The translations under genes and the position numbers were made by a program. Below are positions 1 through 8,612 of a DNA stretch of 64,000 bases, in pieces. The notes beneath the pieces are model-generated. The model saw only the letters and a list, made by a program, of their open reading frames with translations, was not told where the DNA came from and ran no database searches. The stretch lies in assembly GCA_017303395.1 (NCBI GenBank), contig JAFLBN010000002.1, forward strand, positions 248,001-312,000. Reading direction: 5' to 3'. Each line of letters opens with the position of its first letter. Within the stretch, counting starts at the first letter, position 1. Source of the stretch: Chitinophagales bacterium (GTDB lineage: Bacteria > Bacteroidota > Bacteroidia > Chitinophagales > Chitinophagaceae).

Positions 1-759
1 ATGCCTGAAACAGTGCAATTGATACCTATTGAGCTGAAACCATTACCACAGGAAATAAAACAACAAGAATACGACCTCGTAATATTCGGATACACATCCT
101 GGTTTGTCAATCCTTCTTTACCCATAAGTTCTTTTCTGCAGAGCACAGACGCCGAAATACTCAGTGGTAAAAATGTAATCACTGTTATTGGTTGCCGAAA
201 TATGTGGCTACATGGGCAGGAAGTAGTAAAGCGTTACTTCAAAAATCTGAAGGCTAATCTTATAGGGAATATTGTTTTAACCGACAGCAACCCAAATCTT
301 GTTTCAGTACTTACTGTCATCCGTTGGATGTTTAAAGGTAAGAAAGAAGCAACGGGCATGTTGCCTGCAGCAGGTATTCAGGAACAGGATATGAAACGTG
401 CATCGCGTTTCGGAATGCCGATATACAGGCACCTGACTGAAAACAAACTGGCTCTACTCCATAAAGAATTACTGATGCTTGGCGCAATACACCTTAAATC
501 AGGCCTAATAGTATTGGAACGCAGGGCAATAACAAATTTCAGAAAGTGGGCAAAATTCATTCGTGACAAAGGTGGCCCCGGAGCTCCTGAAAGATTAAGA
601 CGTGTTGTCCTCTTCAAAAGGCTACTGATAGTTGCCATATTCATACTGTCTCCTATTTCATCGTTCACTGCATTCATACAGATGCAATTGCAAAAGCGTA
701 AACTACTTAGCGACAGAGAATATTTTAAAAGTCTTGACTATAAAGACAATGTATTTTAA
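1..759 (+). CDS. DarA-like (dialkylresorcinol condensing enzyme family) flavodoxin-fold protein, 5' partial
   Basis: This is the C-terminal 252 residues of a larger protein; the window opens on an internal methionine. The segments VITVIGCRNMW (about 59-69) and GNIVLTDSNPNLVSV (about 89-103) resemble the flavodoxin-like family that Bacteroidota genomes label DarA, whose members usually carry about 50 more N-terminal residues with the flavin-binding loop. A hydrophobic segment near 206-222 precedes a basic tail. In Bacteroidota such genes often sit in flexirubin or aryl-polyene type clusters, so a pigment locus may lie upstream; that is inference. The reading frame is secure, the name is a by-eye family match. 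Confidence 0.6.
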   Translation: MPETVQLIPIELKPLPQEIKQQEYDLVIFGYTSWFVNPSLPISSFLQSTDAEILSGKNVITVIGCRNMWLHGQEVVKRYFKNLKANLIGNIVLTDSNPNLVSVLTVIRWMFKGKKEATGMLPAAGIQEQDMKRASRFGMPIYRHLTENKLALLHKELLMLGAIHLKSGLIVLERRAITNFRKWAKFIRDKGGPGAPERLRRVVLFKRLLIVAIFILSPISSFTAFIQMQLQKRKLLSDREYFKSLDYKDNVF

Positions 760-766
760 TTACAAT

Positions 767-798
767 AAAAAAAGAGGGTATCACTACCCTCTTTTTTT
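767..798. terminator. Bidirectional hairpin terminator
   Basis: A 14-bp perfect inverted repeat (767-780 with 785-798) with a 4-nt loop, flanked by an A-run on the left and a T-run on the right. It sits between the stops of the two convergent genes and its right arm touches the stop of the isoaspartyl peptidase gene, so it can end transcription in both directions. Confidence 0.85.
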
Positions 799-1750
799 AT
801 TGTCCGTAATATGCTATTTCCTCTCGCCCTTCGCTGTTTCGCATGCCGCGATACATACCGGCTGAGTTCATACAGAATTCGTGATTACCATATTTATCTA
901 CACCTATCAGGCCACCTTCACCACCCATTTTCACCAACTTATCTTTCACAACAATATTACATGCTTCATGCAGCGAAAGCCCTTTATATTCCATCAGGCA
1001 AGAAACATCGTGTGCTACAACAGCACGCAAAAAGAACTCACCATGGCCTGTACATGATATAGCACAGGTATTATTGTTAGCATAAGTACCACTACCCACA
1101 ACCGGGCTGTCACCAATCCGACCAAACCTTTTATTGGTCATGCCACCAGTAGAAGTACCGGCAGCCAGATTGCCTTCAGTATCAAATGCTACAGCACCTA
1201 CAGTACCAAATTTATAATCGGTATTAGGTGCAGTGCCTCCTTTTAGGTTGTCACCTTCGTGGTCCAGTTGGGTGAAATCACTATCACGTATTTTCACCCA
1301 TTGTTCGTATCGTTGTTTATTAAAAAAGTAATCGTCTTTTGCTTGCTCTATGCCGCGAGACAATGCAAACTCACCTGCTCCACTGCCACTCAAAAACACA
1401 TGCCCTGAATGTAGCATTACTTCGCGCGCCAGCTTAATAGGATTTTTTATATTCCTGACACCTGATACCGCACCTGCTGAAAGGTCTTTACCATTCATTA
1501 TCATGGCATCCATTTCATGCAGCCCCTTCTTTGTAAATACAGAACCGCGACCCGCATTAAAAATCGGATTGTTCTCCAACTCAACAATAGCAGCCACAAC
1601 AGCATCGGTAGATGTACCGCCGCCTTTCAATATATCATAACCGGCATCTAATGCAGCTTTCAATCCTGCATCATATTCCGCTTCCATTTCTTTGGTCATC
1701 ATAGCAGGAGTAATATTGCCTGCGCCGCCGTGTATAACGAGTGTAATCAT
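797..1750 (-). CDS. iaaA: Isoaspartyl peptidase / plant-type L-asparaginase
   Basis: 317-residue Ntn-hydrolase. It would hydrolyse isoaspartyl dipeptides and L-asparagine after self-cleavage into alpha and beta chains. The N-terminus IHGGAG, the NPIFNAGRGSVFT block (61-73) and the cleavage site at Thr183 in FGTVGAVA are typical; GTSTGG (198-203) and the RFGRIGDSPVVGSG block (208-221) are the usual substrate-pocket region. No signal peptide is seen, so it should be cytoplasmic, unlike secreted glycosylasparaginases. It is the last gene of a leftward unit, 26 nt after the phosphoribosyltransferase gene, and ends in the shared terminator. The length is normal for the family. Confidence 0.9.
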   Translation of the reverse strand: MITLVIHGGAGNITPAMMTKEMEAEYDAGLKAALDAGYDILKGGGTSTDAVVAAIVELENNPIFNAGRGSVFTKKGLHEMDAMIMNGKDLSAGAVSGVRNIKNPIKLAREVMLHSGHVFLSGSGAGEFALSRGIEQAKDDYFFNKQRYEQWVKIRDSDFTQLDHEGDNLKGGTAPNTDYKFGTVGAVAFDTEGNLAAGTSTGGMTNKRFGRIGDSPVVGSGTYANNNTCAISCTGHGEFFLRAVVAHDVSCLMEYKGLSLHEACNIVVKDKLVKMGGEGGLIGVDKYGNHEFCMNSAGMYRGMRNSEGREEIAYYGQ

Positions 1751-1776
1751 TCTTTGAAGTAGTAATTGATATGAGA

Positions 1777-2277
1777 TTATAACAAATAAGCACCTGTAAT
1801 TTCACCATCCGTTGCTTCTACTTCTATATGCTCTTGCAATGTGGTAGATACTGTATGGCCAACTATATCAGGTGATAAAGGATATGCTTTATGCTTGCGT
1901 TCCACCAATACTGCAACCAGTATTTTCGAAGTATTGTAATCTAGCACCGGACGTAAAGCATACAGCAATGTTTTACCGGAATTAGAAACATCGTCGACCA
2001 ACACTACAGATTTGTTGGTGAGGTCTGCATCTATGGTAATATTATCAGCAAGCGGATTGCGTTTATTCATTCTTACAGACAAAACATCTACCTGCAGCGG
2101 GCTGATTTTTCTGATGCGGTTTGCCAGACTTTGCGCAACCGTCATACCTGTAGTCTCAACACCTATCAGTGTAACTGCTGTTTCGTTACTGTTATGTTCC
2201 CATACTTCGTAAGCCATTCTTTGCAGCTTACTATCTATTTGTTCTTTATCAAGTATGAGTACTTTATTCTTGTCCAT
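1777..2277 (-). CDS. PyrR-like phosphoribosyltransferase, paralogue 1
   Basis: 166 residues with a type I phosphoribosyltransferase fold. The PRPP-binding signature VVLVDDVSNSGKT lies near residues 91-103. The sequence resembles PyrR and similar small PRTases. The window carries a second, more standard PyrR beside pyrB (50947-51477), so this copy may have a different substrate or be a nucleobase-salvage enzyme. It lies 7 nt downstream of a MacB-type permease gene and upstream of the isoaspartyl peptidase gene, a neighbourhood that gives no pyrimidine link. The PRTase fold is well supported; substrate and regulatory role are unknown. Confidence 0.75.
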   Translation of the reverse strand: MDKNKVLILDKEQIDSKLQRMAYEVWEHNSNETAVTLIGVETTGMTVAQSLANRIRKISPLQVDVLSVRMNKRNPLADNITIDADLTNKSVVLVDDVSNSGKTLLYALRPVLDYNTSKILVAVLVERKHKAYPLSPDIVGHTVSTTLQEHIEVEATDGEITGAYLL

Positions 2278-2284
2278 TATGTTG

Positions 2285-3538
2285 TTAATTTGAACGTATA
2301 GCCACTACAGGGTTTAATCTGGAAGCAGCACGTGCCGGAATATACCCTGCAAGTATACCAACCAACGCGGATATTCCTATGCCTAGAGAAAAGTTTTTGA
2401 GCGAAAGTGTTACAGGGAAATCTGCACCGTAAGTGAGTGCAAGACTTAGTAATAACACGATAAAAATACCAATCAATCCACCTGCTATACAAAGTGTGAT
2501 AGCTTCCATCAGAAACTCTGTAAGTATACTGCGCGAGCGTGCACCGATTGCTTTCTTCAAGCCTATTTGTTTGGTGCGTTCTTTTACTGTTACAAACATA
2601 ATATTGGCTATACCGAATGCCCCTACAACTAATGAGAAAGCACCTATAATAGCACCAATCATATTGATACTGTCAAATATCATATCTAACCTTGCTGATA
2701 CTTCACTTAGTTGGTTCATGGCAAAATCGTTCTTCTGTCCGGGTTTTATCTTTCGCTCTCTGCGCAATGCACCTTCTACTTCATACTTCACATCTTCAGG
2801 GCTTCTGCCATCTGCTACTTTTATAATGAGGTTTGGGTCATTGTTTAATGAACGTGTATCTAACAAAGATGACGCTGCATAATATGAAAACACAACCCCC
2901 CTGTCAAAATTGAAGCCTGCCATATCCTGCCCCACTTTTTTCATTATCCCGACCACCAGAAATTGCCTACCGAGATAAGAAACCGTTTTACCTATGGCAT
3001 TGGTATTACCAAATAGTTCATGGTATACCTCGTCACCTATTACTGCTACATTGCTACCACCTAATAGCTCCGAGCCGCTGAGGTAGCGGCCTTGCGCTAT
3101 CTCTATATTCTGTACTTTATCAAAATAATCTGTAACCGCATATCCTGATATACCTTCCAACTCCTGGTCCTGATGCTTAACTACTAAACCACGCTTGGTA
3201 AAACATAATGTCGCGTACTGCGCACCGGAAACATTTTCCTGTACTGCCCTCAACTCTTTTGGAGACATGCTCGGTCGGCGCCAGAATTCCCACCATTTAT
3301 ACTCTCCACCTTCATCCATCCACGGCCAGCGACCAACATATATTATATCACTACCAAGCGCAGACATCTCTTTACTAATATTATTCTTCATGCTATCCAG
3401 TACGGTAAGCACAGCTATAATACAAAAGATACCTATGGTGACTCCTAACAATGAAAGGAATGTACGCAGCCTGTTTGCACGAAGTTCGTGAAGTGCCTGT
3501 TTAATACTGGTGCCTATTATCTGCGCGGTTTGAGCCAT
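2285..3538 (-). CDS. MacB/FtsX-type ABC transporter permease
   Basis: 417 residues with the MacB layout: an N-terminal membrane helix (about 25-50) following the amphipathic segment LRANRLRTFLSLLGV, a large periplasmic domain (about 55-270), then three C-terminal membrane helices (about 285-315, 345-370, 385-405) of the FtsX domain, with the cytoplasmic coupling segment VKERTKQIGLKKAIGA between the first two. Such permeases work with a separate ATPase in mechanotransmission or efflux of peptides and lipoproteins. No ATPase gene is adjacent, so the partner must be elsewhere. It heads a leftward three-gene unit and starts 7 nt from a TAnnTTTG box, implying a very short leader. Confidence 0.85.
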   Translation of the reverse strand: MAQTAQIIGTSIKQALHELRANRLRTFLSLLGVTIGIFCIIAVLTVLDSMKNNISKEMSALGSDIIYVGRWPWMDEGGEYKWWEFWRRPSMSPKELRAVQENVSGAQYATLCFTKRGLVVKHQDQELEGISGYAVTDYFDKVQNIEIAQGRYLSGSELLGGSNVAVIGDEVYHELFGNTNAIGKTVSYLGRQFLVVGIMKKVGQDMAGFNFDRGVVFSYYAASSLLDTRSLNNDPNLIIKVADGRSPEDVKYEVEGALRRERKIKPGQKNDFAMNQLSEVSARLDMIFDSINMIGAIIGAFSLVVGAFGIANIMFVTVKERTKQIGLKKAIGARSRSILTEFLMEAITLCIAGGLIGIFIVLLLSLALTYGADFPVTLSLKNFSLGIGISALVGILAGYIPARAASRLNPVVAIRSN

Positions 3539-3545
3539 GAATAAG

Positions 3546-3574
3546 CAAATTTAACTGAATTATCTGCATCTCAA
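3546..3574 (-). promoter_or_regulatory. Bacteroidota-type promoter for the permease unit
   Basis: On the minus strand a TTG (3572-3574) is followed after 18 nt by TAAATTTG (3546-3553), matching the -33 TTG and -7 TAnnTTTG elements of the primary Bacteroidota sigma factor. The start codon at 3538 is only 7 nt beyond the -7 box, so the transcript would be almost leaderless. Confidence 0.55.
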
Positions 3575-3587
3575 TTATGCTATATGC

Positions 3588-3595
3588 TAAATTTG
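3588..3595 (+). promoter_or_regulatory. -7 box for the MFS gene
   Basis: TAAATTTG matches TAnnTTTG, 10 nt before the start codon at 3606. No clear TTTG is found at the proper upstream distance, so this rests on the -7 element alone. Confidence 0.4.
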
Positions 3596-3605
3596 TTACT
3601 CCATC

Positions 3606-4874
3606 ATGCGTCCATACATATCTTTCTTAGTCAAGAATAAAACATTAAACTATCCCATATTCAGAAACTATCTGGTGATGCGCCTTGCCATCATTATGGC
3701 CTTGAATATGCAAATAACCGTTATAAGTTATCTTGTTTACAGAATAACCAAAGACCAGTTATCACTAGGCATTATAGGACTGGCAGAGGTAATACCTGCC
3801 ATAATATTCTCGCTCTTTTCGGGACATTTTGTTGACCAAAGGGAAAAGAAAACAACACTAATGCAAGTGGTAATTGCTTATCTGGCACTATCTGCATTCT
3901 TCATTATGCTGGCAACCAATAGCTTTCAGGCAATGGCAGGTAAGGACGTAACGGTATGGCTCATATATGCAGGTGTGTTTGTAAGTGGTATTATTCGAGC
4001 TTTTTTAAGCCCTGCAACATTTGCTTTACTGGGTTTGATAATACCTAAAAAGCACTATGCTAATGCAAGCATATGGAGTAGCTCTGCATGGCATATGGGA
4101 GCTATTGTAGGACCATTATTGGGTGGTTTTATAATTGCCTTAAGTGGCTTCAGCGTAAGCCTTATAATTGTGCTATTGCTAATACTCATATCATTCATAG
4201 CACTGCTGAGAATACCGAAACAAGCCATACACAGTAATGGCAAAGAACCTATCTTGAAGAGCTTAGGCGAAGGGTTACGGTTTGTATTCAGCACACAGGC
4301 GGTGTTGGCTGCACTTTCACTGGATATGTTTGCAGTTCTATTTGGTGGTGCCACTGCGCTATTACCTGTTTATGCAGATGATATTCTGAAAGTGGGTGAA
4401 ATAGGCTTTGGATGGTTAAGGGCCGCCCCTGCAATCGGCGCCATCATAATGTCTGCTTTCCTGGCATTCATACCACTGAAAACAAAAGCAGGGCCTAAAT
4501 TGCTTTGGAGCATAGCAGGGTTTGGTATTACGACCATTATATTCGGCATATCTACCAATTTCTGGGTAGCGTTTTTTGCGTTACTACTTGGTGGTGCATT
4601 CGACCAGATAAGTGTCATTATCCGCGGTACCATTCTTCAACTATACACGCCCGATAATATGCGCGGACGTGTTGCTGCCGTAAATACCATGTTCATTAGT
4701 TCATCGAACGAATTGGGGGCCATGGAAAGTGGTCTCACTGCCAAATGGATGGGCACTGTACCCGCCGTAGTATTTGGTGGTATTATGACGATGGTAGTAG
4801 TTGGGGTAACCTACTTTAGTGCACCTGTTCTAAAAACACTCAAACTGGACCCTAACGAGAAGGATAAAACATAA
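3606..4874 (+). CDS. MFS transporter
   Basis: 422 residues with about 12 membrane-spanning segments and the layout of the major facilitator superfamily. The loop GHFVDQREKKT (about 73-83) between helices 2 and 3 is a variant of the MFS A-motif. MFS proteins are proton-coupled or facilitated transporters; the overall look (NYLVMRLAIIMALNMQITV near the N-terminus) is that of the drug/siderophore-exporter-like group common in Bacteroidota, but the substrate cannot be told. It is divergent from the MacB-type permease and overlaps the convergent DUF486 gene by 23 bp. Confidence 0.85.
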   Translation: MRPYISFLVKNKTLNYPIFRNYLVMRLAIIMALNMQITVISYLVYRITKDQLSLGIIGLAEVIPAIIFSLFSGHFVDQREKKTTLMQVVIAYLALSAFFIMLATNSFQAMAGKDVTVWLIYAGVFVSGIIRAFLSPATFALLGLIIPKKHYANASIWSSSAWHMGAIVGPLLGGFIIALSGFSVSLIIVLLLILISFIALLRIPKQAIHSNGKEPILKSLGEGLRFVFSTQAVLAALSLDMFAVLFGGATALLPVYADDILKVGEIGFGWLRAAPAIGAIIMSAFLAFIPLKTKAGPKLLWSIAGFGITTIIFGISTNFWVAFFALLLGGAFDQISVIIRGTILQLYTPDNMRGRVAAVNTMFISSSNELGAMESGLTAKWMGTVPAVVFGGIMTMVVVGVTYFSAPVLKTLKLDPNEKDKT

Positions 4875-5193
4875 AATATACCGCACCAATTATTAGTGCA
4901 AAAGACACTGCGTAATTCCATTTAAATGGTTCTTTGAGGAAGAAAATTGCGAATGCACAGAACACTGCTAGCGAAATCACTTCTTGTATAGTCTTTAGCT
5001 GAAATGCTGAATAACCTTCCTGCAAACCATACTTGTTGTTTGCGGGAACCATAAAGAGATACTCAAAGAATGCTATACCCCAACTGATAAATATGAGTTT
5101 TATCAAAGGTACTTCTCCAGCTTTTTTAAGATGCCCGTACCATGCATAAGTCATAAAACAATTTGAAACCAACAAAGCCAATATAGTGCGCAT
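4852..5193 (-). CDS. DMT-family DUF486 membrane protein
   Basis: 113 residues with four predicted membrane helices covering nearly the whole chain. The blocks SNCFMTYAWYGHLK (about 10-23) and EYLFMVPANNKYG (about 44-56) are characteristic of the DUF486 family, small relatives of the drug/metabolite transporter fold with unknown substrate. Its 3' end overlaps the MFS gene on the opposite strand. Length matches the family. Confidence 0.85.
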   Translation of the reverse strand: MRTILALLVSNCFMTYAWYGHLKKAGEVPLIKLIFISWGIAFFEYLFMVPANNKYGLQEGYSAFQLKTIQEVISLAVFCAFAIFFLKEPFKWNYAVSFALIIGAVYFMFYPSR

Positions 5194-5283
5194 TGTTCTT
5201 ATTTATTTTGGTAAATATAGCGCAAAAAGAAAGGCACCTGTAAACACAGATGCCCATTAAAACCAACCAAATCACAAAACCTT

Positions 5284-7887
5284 TTACGCGTCGTTTCTCA
5301 TTACCACAATACCATCAAACACATCTATCATCACCGGTTTTGTTTTATCTATCTCGCCACCTATTATCTTTTTACTCAACAGGTTCACTATATCTTTTTG
5401 TATCACCCTTTTCAACGGCCTTGCACCATATTGCGGGTCAAAACCACGCTGTACCAAATAGTCGAGTGCATAGTCTGAAAACTGCAGGTTGATGCCTTGT
5501 TGCAATAATTGCTTTTGCAAATTTTCAAGTTGAATGCGGATAATACCTTTTATTTCTTTGCGCATCAGTGGATGGAACATCACGATATCATCAACACGGT
5601 TCAGGAATTCCGGCCTAAGTGTTTGACGGAGTAAGTCCATCACCTGCTCTTTGGTAGCCTCTACCACCATATCTATGTTCTTCCCTTCAATCTCTGCAAA
5701 GTTCTCCTGTATAATATGGCTACCCATATTACTAGTCATGATGATGATAGTATTCTTAAAGTTTACTACCCTGCCTTTGTTGTCAGTCAGTCGACCGTCA
5801 TCCAACACCTGCAACAGTACGTTGAATGTATCAGGGTGTGCTTTTTCTATTTCATCAAGCAATATCACCGAATATGGTTTGCGGCGTACCGCTTCTGTCA
5901 ACTGGCCACCTTCATCATAACCCACGTATCCCGGAGGAGCACCCACCAAACGACTTACGCTGTGTTTTTCCTGATACTCACTCATATCTATGCGTGTCAT
6001 CATATTATCGTCATCAAACAATACCTCAGCCAACGCTTTGGCAAGTTCTGTTTTACCAACACCTGTCGTACCAAGGAATATGAATGAACCGATTGGCTTA
6101 CGCGGGTCTTGCAAGCCTGCACGTCCACGGCGGATGGCATCTGCGACAACTTGTATTGCCTCTTCCTGTCCAACAACACGTTTATGCAATTCTTCTTCCA
6201 AATGCAACAGTTTTTCACGCTCACTTTGCAGCATACGCTGTACAGGTATACCTGTTGCTTTGGCTACATTCTCCGCAATATCTTCAGCATCCACTTCCTC
6301 TTTCAGCAAGCGCTTGTGTTGGCTGTCCATTTCGTCAAGCTGCGCGCTGAATTGCTGTACCTTTTCTTCTTCTTCTTTTATCTTACCGTAACGTATCTCT
6401 GCTACTTTACCATAGTCACCGTCACGTTCTGCTTTTTCGGCTTCCAGCTTCAACACTTCTATGCTTGCTTTTGCCTTGTTTATTTTATCAACTATTTCTT
6501 TTTCATCCTGCCACTTAGCTTTCAACGTATCACGCTGTACTATGAGCATAGATATATCTCTGCCCAATTCTTTAAGCTTGTCTTCATCATTCTCACGTTT
6601 AATGGCTTCACGCTCAATTTCCAGTTGACGGATTTTACGTTCCAGTTCGTCCAGTTCTTCAGGCATAGAGTTCATCTCCAGCTTCAGCTTGGCTGCACTT
6701 TCGTCTATCAGGTCTATCGCCTTATCGGGCAGAAACCTATCGGTAATATATCTGTGAGACAGCTCTACCGCTGCAATAATTGCTTCGTCTTTAATACGCA
6801 CTTTGTGGTGGCCTTCGTACCTGTCCTTCAAACCACGGAGGATGGAAATCGCATCTTCAGGTGTGGGCTCATCTACCAGCACTCTTTGGAAACGGCGCTC
6901 AAGCGCTTTATCCTTTTCAAAGTACTTCTGATATTCGTTGAGTGTTGTTGCTCCGATTGCTCTTAACTCACCCCTTGCCAATGCAGGCTTCAAAATATTG
7001 GCAGCATCCATAGCGCCTTCCATAGCACCTGCACCTATCAGTGTGTGTATCTCATCTATAAACAGTATCAATTCACCATTGCTTTCTGTTACTTCTTTCA
7101 CTACGGCTTTCAGGCGTTCTTCAAACTCACCTCTGTATTTAGCACCAGCCATCAATGCCCCCATGTCAAGTGCATAGATGATTTTAGATTTGAGGTTATC
7201 AGGTACGTCACCATTGATGATGCGGTGCGCCAGACCTTCTACAATGGCTGTTTTACCAACACCAGGTTCACCAACCAATATCGGGTTGTTCTTGCTACGG
7301 CGAGAAAGTATGTGTAGCGTGCGGCGTATCTCTTCATCACGGCCAATTACAGGGTCCAGCTTGCCGTTGCGTGCTGCCTCATTCAGGTTCTTTGCATAGC
7401 GTTGCAGCGAGTTGTATTGCTGCTCTGCCGTTTGCGAACCTACTGTACTACCCTTGCGCAAATCTTTAATTGCTGCCAAAAGCCCTTTTTCTGTAAGCCC
7501 TGCATCTTTCAGCAGCTTAGCAGTGTCATCATTTACCTGCAGCAAACCTATCAACAGGTGTTCCTGTGTTACAAATTCGTCTTTAAACTCTTTTAAAGCA
7601 TTACCTGCACGCAGAATCACATTATTCGTTTCGCGACTTATTGTTTGTGCAGGCTCTCCGCCTTGCACTTTAGGCAGTTTATTTATTTGTTCAGCCAACT
7701 TACCCTCTATAAAATTGAGGTTTACATTGTTCTTTTTGAGCAAGTGAGAAACCGGTCCCTCTTCGTCATCAATCAATGCTTTCAGAAGGTGGGCAGTTTC
7801 AATGTTAGGGTTTTGGTTGTTAAATGCCAGTTGCTGCGCATGTTGCAGCATTTCCTGAGCTTTAATGGTGAAATTATTCAAATTCAT
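5284..7887 (-). CDS. clpB: ATP-dependent disaggregase ClpB
   Basis: 867 residues, normal ClpB length. The order is an N-terminal Clp repeat domain (1-145), AAA+ module 1 with Walker A GEPGVGKT at 206-213 and Walker B in LILFIDEIH, a long coiled-coil middle domain (about 410-530) that distinguishes ClpB from ClpA and ClpC, then AAA+ module 2 with Walker A GTTGVGKT near 605 and Walker B in [12 protein letters not shown]. ClpB is cytoplasmic and reactivates aggregated proteins with DnaK/DnaJ. It is monocistronic, with about 200 nt of upstream space in which I could not identify a heat-shock promoter element with confidence. Confidence 0.97.
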   Translation of the reverse strand: MNLNNFTIKAQEMLQHAQQLAFNNQNPNIETAHLLKALIDDEEGPVSHLLKKNNVNLNFIEGKLAEQINKLPKVQGGEPAQTISRETNNVILRAGNALKEFKDEFVTQEHLLIGLLQVNDDTAKLLKDAGLTEKGLLAAIKDLRKGSTVGSQTAEQQYNSLQRYAKNLNEAARNGKLDPVIGRDEEIRRTLHILSRRSKNNPILVGEPGVGKTAIVEGLAHRIINGDVPDNLKSKIIYALDMGALMAGAKYRGEFEERLKAVVKEVTESNGELILFIDEIHTLIGAGAMEGAMDAANILKPALARGELRAIGATTLNEYQKYFEKDKALERRFQRVLVDEPTPEDAISILRGLKDRYEGHHKVRIKDEAIIAAVELSHRYITDRFLPDKAIDLIDESAAKLKLEMNSMPEELDELERKIRQLEIEREAIKRENDEDKLKELGRDISMLIVQRDTLKAKWQDEKEIVDKINKAKASIEVLKLEAEKAERDGDYGKVAEIRYGKIKEEEEKVQQFSAQLDEMDSQHKRLLKEEVDAEDIAENVAKATGIPVQRMLQSEREKLLHLEEELHKRVVGQEEAIQVVADAIRRGRAGLQDPRKPIGSFIFLGTTGVGKTELAKALAEVLFDDDNMMTRIDMSEYQEKHSVSRLVGAPPGYVGYDEGGQLTEAVRRKPYSVILLDEIEKAHPDTFNVLLQVLDDGRLTDNKGRVVNFKNTIIIMTSNMGSHIIQENFAEIEGKNIDMVVEATKEQVMDLLRQTLRPEFLNRVDDIVMFHPLMRKEIKGIIRIQLENLQKQLLQQGINLQFSDYALDYLVQRGFDPQYGARPLKRVIQKDIVNLLSKKIIGGEIDKTKPVMIDVFDGIVVMRNDA

Positions 7888-8089
7888 ACGCTACTTTGTT
7901 TCTTAATTCTATTCTGTAAAAACTGTTCCAAAAACATTTTCAAGCCGTATTGACAGCTTGTTGCGCAATGTACAGGACAGGTTGTCTTTATACATCAAAC
8001 ACACCTGAAAATATAGCAGTTTTGTCTTATGTAATCTGTATTTATGGCGGTATTGCCGTCTATAATCAGGAGTTATTTACATTTACAAC

Positions 8090-8554
8090 ATGGCAACGGA
8101 AAAAAACAGGCGAGTACTCAGAAGAATGAAAGTGAAACCAACAATAGTGTTGGACAGAAGCAGTCTTGATAAGGCTGTGATAGACCTAATACTGAAAAGC
8201 CTTTATAACAATGCCGACAAAGAAGCACTGCATATTGATAAAGACATTTACGAGCCGAACGGTGTTAAATTGCCATTGAAGGAAATAGAACGAATATGGG
8301 ATGTGATGGTTGCCAGCGGATGGATTAGCCCTGTAATAGGCTTTGGTAATGCAGGCAAAATTGAACTGACAAGAGAGGGCACACAGCTTATGGCTCAGTT
8401 TGGAGGTTATAAGGAATACCTGGAAGCTATGAGCCAAAGCAATAACCAACAGCAAACAGTAATACTGCCAATACAGATAGACGAAAGTCAGGATCCGCAG
8501 ATAACACCTTGCGAGGACGAAAAGAAGCAAAAATCTAAAAAAGGGAAAAAATAG
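8090..8554 (+). CDS. Hypothetical protein with basic N- and C-termini
   Basis: 154 residues, family not recognised. The first 20 residues are strongly basic (EKNRRVLRRMKVK); the middle (about 20-115) is a globular, apparently helical domain with conserved-looking stretches ERIWDVMVASGWISPV and KIELTREGTQLM that suggest a winged-helix-like arrangement, but this is only an impression. A Gln/Asn-rich linker and a lysine-rich tail (EKKQKSKKGKK) end the protein. There is no signal peptide or membrane segment. It lies between clpB and the TolC-like gene, which has its own -7 box. Confidence 0.7.
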   Translation: MATEKNRRVLRRMKVKPTIVLDRSSLDKAVIDLILKSLYNNADKEALHIDKDIYEPNGVKLPLKEIERIWDVMVASGWISPVIGFGNAGKIELTREGTQLMAQFGGYKEYLEAMSQSNNQQQTVILPIQIDESQDPQITPCEDEKKQKSKKGKK

Positions 8555-8600
8555 AAGCGTTAAAAAACGCTATGGGTATGTGCGGCTTATGTATTTGCGC

Positions 8601-8608
8601 TATTTTTG
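8601..8608 (+). promoter_or_regulatory. -7 box that fixes the TolC-like start
   Basis: TATTTTTG matches TAnnTTTG and sits 4 nt before ATG 8613. A longer reading frame opens with GTG at 8580, upstream of this box, so the later ATG, which begins a good signal peptide, is the better start. No matching -33 element is seen. Confidence 0.4.
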
Positions 8609-8612
8609 TTGT

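Noticed and set aside
6109..6966. A 285-codon open frame antisense to clpB
   Set aside because: It is Phe/Cys/Tyr-rich with no domain and lies wholly inside the highly conserved clpB gene; a shadow frame.
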